From assembly GCA_949316495.1 (NCBI GenBank), contig OX439010.1, forward strand, positions 563,001 to 627,000: a stretch of 64,000 nucleotides of DNA, read 5' to 3'. The number at the start of each line of letters is the position of its first letter. The stretch's first letter is position 1. The notes under the pieces were generated by a model that worked only from the letters and a program-made list of their open reading frames with translations, did not search any database and was not told where the DNA came from. Positions 62,405-64,000 of this stretch are shown here, one piece after another. Source of the DNA: Amphiduros pacificus (Eukaryota > Annelida > Polychaeta > Phyllodocida > Hesionidae). The position numbers were made by a program, and so were the translations under genes.

Positions 62405-64000
62405 TTGATCATCGGCACGTCAGAAATCGATTGGGTGGCTCCGAAATTTTTTTCTAAAGTGCATCTCACCCCATTCCACATTTCTGATCTGTTTGGAGAA
62501 AGCAGTGATCAGCATGCAAATATGAAAATTCAAAACCAATATTTCGCCCTTTTTCGAGTTACCGTTGATCATCGGCACGTCAGAAATCGATTCGGTGGCT
62601 CCGAAATTTTGTTCTAAAGTGCATCTCACCCCATTCCACATTTATGATCTGTTTGGAGAAAGCAGTGATCAGTATGCATATACGAAAAATTCAAAACCAA
62701 TATTTCGCCCCTTTTTCGAGTTACCGTTGATCATCGGCACGTCAGAAATCGATTGGGTGGCTCCGAAATTTTTTTCTAAAGTGCATCTCACCCCATTCCA
62801 CATTTCTGATCTGTTTGGAGAAAGCAGTGATCAGTATGCATATATGAAAAATTCAAAACAAATATTTCGCCCCTTTTCCGAGTTACCGTTGATCATCGGC
62901 ACGTCAGAAATCGATTGGGTGGCTCCGAAATTTTTTTCTAAAGTGCATCTCACCCCATTCCACATTTCTGATCTGTTTGGAGACTGCAGTGTTCAGCATT
63001 CATATATGAAAAATTCAAAACCAATATTTCGCCCCTTTTTCGAGTTACCGTTGATCATCGGAACGTCAGAAATCGATTGGGTGGCTCCGAAAATTTGTTC
63101 TAAAGTGCATCTCACCCCATTCCACATTTCTGATCTGTTTGGAGAAAGCAGTGATCAGTATGCATATACGAAAAATTCAAAACCAATATTTCGCCCCTTT
63201 TTCGAGTTACCGTTGATCATCGGCACGTCAGAAATCGATTGGGTGGCTCCGAAATTTTTTTCTAAAGTGCATCTCACCCCATTCCACATTTCTGATCTGT
63301 TTGGAGAAAGCAGTGATCAGTATGCATATATGAAAAATTCAAAACAAATATTTCGCCCCTTTTCCGAGTTACCGTTGATCATCGGCATGTCAGAAATCTA
63401 TTGGGTGGCTCCGAAATTTTGTTCTAAAGTGCATTTCACCCCATTCCACATTTCTGATCTGTTTGGAGAAAGCAGTGATCAGCATGCATATATGAAAAAT
63501 TCAAAACCAATATTTCACCCCTTTTTCGAGCTACCGTTGATCATCGGCACGTCAGAAATCGATTGGGTGGCTCCGAAATTTTTTTCTAAAGTGCATCTCA
63601 CCCCATTCCACATTTCTGATCTGTTTGGAGAAAGCAGTGATCAGCATGCATATATGAAAAATTCAAAACCAATATTTCGCCCCTTTTTCGAGTTACCGTT
63701 GATCATCGGCACGTCAGAAATCGATTGGGTGGCTCCGAAATCTTTTTCTAAAGTGCATCTCACCCCATTCCACATTTCTGATCTGTTTGGAGACTGCAGT
63801 GTTCAGCATTCATATATGAAAAATTCAAAACCAATATTTCGCCCCTTTTTCGAGTTACCGTTGATCATCGGAACGTCAGAAATCGATTGGGTGGCTCCGA
63901 AAATTTGTTCTAAAGTGCATCTCACCCCATTCCACATTTCTGATCTGTTTGGAGAAAGCAGTGATCAGTATGCATATATGAAAAATTCAAAACAAATATT
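62405..64000 (+). repeat. Third, rearranged copy of the domain-D unit, cut by the window end
   Basis: It begins with the HANMKIQNQ monomer that ends in GATTCGGTGG, as at 58041 and 60627. The following HIYD monomer here keeps CTGTTTGGAG, where both earlier copies have the deleted CTGTTGGAG, so this copy represents the state before that deletion or was converted. Two GDCSVQHS monomers lie at about 62981 and 63788. The unit is not complete in the window. Confidence 0.6.

Larger units (their letters stand above)
1..64000 (+). repeat. Satellite DNA array, 162-bp monomer, head to tail, about 394 copies
   Basis: Every stretch of the window is a copy of one monomer in the same orientation. From the TTG at 151 to the TTG at 63861 there are 63710 bp, which fits 394 monomers at a mean of 161.7 bp. 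The array starts and stops inside a monomer, so it continues on both sides. No unique island, transposon insertion or strand switch was seen. A length near 162 bp is close to one nucleosome plus a short linker, as in many centromeric satellites; that role is an inference. The family was not recognised as any named satellite, and the species is unknown. No gene, promoter, origin or RNA gene can be supported anywhere in the array. Confidence 0.97.
57071..64000 (+). repeat. Array domain D: KVFSKV/KVFCKV and HANMKIQNQ variants
   Basis: Marked by AAAGTTTTTT in the T tract, ATTTCAGATCTG, CATGCAAATATG followed by a one-base loss, GATTCGGTGG and AAATCTATTGGG. The domain is organised in a large repeat with a 2586-bp offset, continuing to the end of the window. 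A third, shortened copy of the HANMKIQNQ / FGGSEILF junction begins near 62405. The domain is not closed on the right. Confidence 0.7.

Noticed and set aside
1-64000. CRISPR array
   Set aside because: Repeat and spacer cannot be told apart: the whole 162-bp period is conserved, with no short repeat alternating with unique spacers.
1-64000. Alpha satellite or another named centromeric satellite
   Set aside because: The length (162 against 171 bp) and the sequence do not fit alpha satellite, and I recognise no match to named plant or insect families. A database search of the consensus would settle it.
1-64000. Transposable element or LTR insertion within the array
   Set aside because: No stretch departs from the monomer pattern; all length changes are single bases or whole monomers.

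Overview
The window is one uninterrupted block of satellite DNA from a eukaryote, most plausibly a centromeric or pericentromeric array. It holds about 394 complete copies of one monomer, 162 bp in its commonest form (mean about 161.7 bp because many copies have lost one base). All copies are head to tail on the same strand. I found no gene, RNA gene, transposable element, inversion or unique-sequence island, and the array runs off both ends. The species cannot be named from the sequence. The monomer is about 41 % GC (66 of 162 in a representative copy).

The array is a mosaic of four domains with different monomer variants. Domain A (about 1-30.25 kb) has forms with the amino-acid signature KFCSKV, GECSDQN, DPFG or TSVID when read in the open frame. 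Its first 17.3 kb (A1) also carries a one-base-deleted form reading SNKYF. Domain B (about 30.25-39.6 kb) has DKFG, NSRQ and KKFSKV forms and contains a five-monomer higher-order repeat of 809 bp. Domain C (about 39.6-57.07 kb) has CHISD, KICSKV, VQLTPFHIYD and EIDCV forms. Domain D (57.07-64 kb) has KVF(S/C)KV and HANMKIQNQ forms in a repeat of about 16 monomers (2586 bp). Segments of 3 to more than 20 monomers recur at offsets that equal whole numbers of monomers, less a few bases. This is the expected trace of unequal exchange or segmental amplification. Several hybrid monomers show the crossover inside a monomer.

The monomer length is a multiple of three and one frame lacks stops, so the array gives open frames of up to 594 codons on the plus strand. 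They are by-products of the periodicity. They begin at TTG, GTG or internal ATG by chance, end at single-base deletions or point stops, and vary mostly by amino-acid-changing substitutions. No coding gene is annotated.

The most informative observations are the nested duplication history (7277 = 5177 + 2100), the tandem 809-bp and 2586-bp higher-order repeats, visible intra-monomer recombination junctions, and the fact that each of the seven CpG sites in the monomer exists in both TpG and CpA form, which points to CpG methylation.
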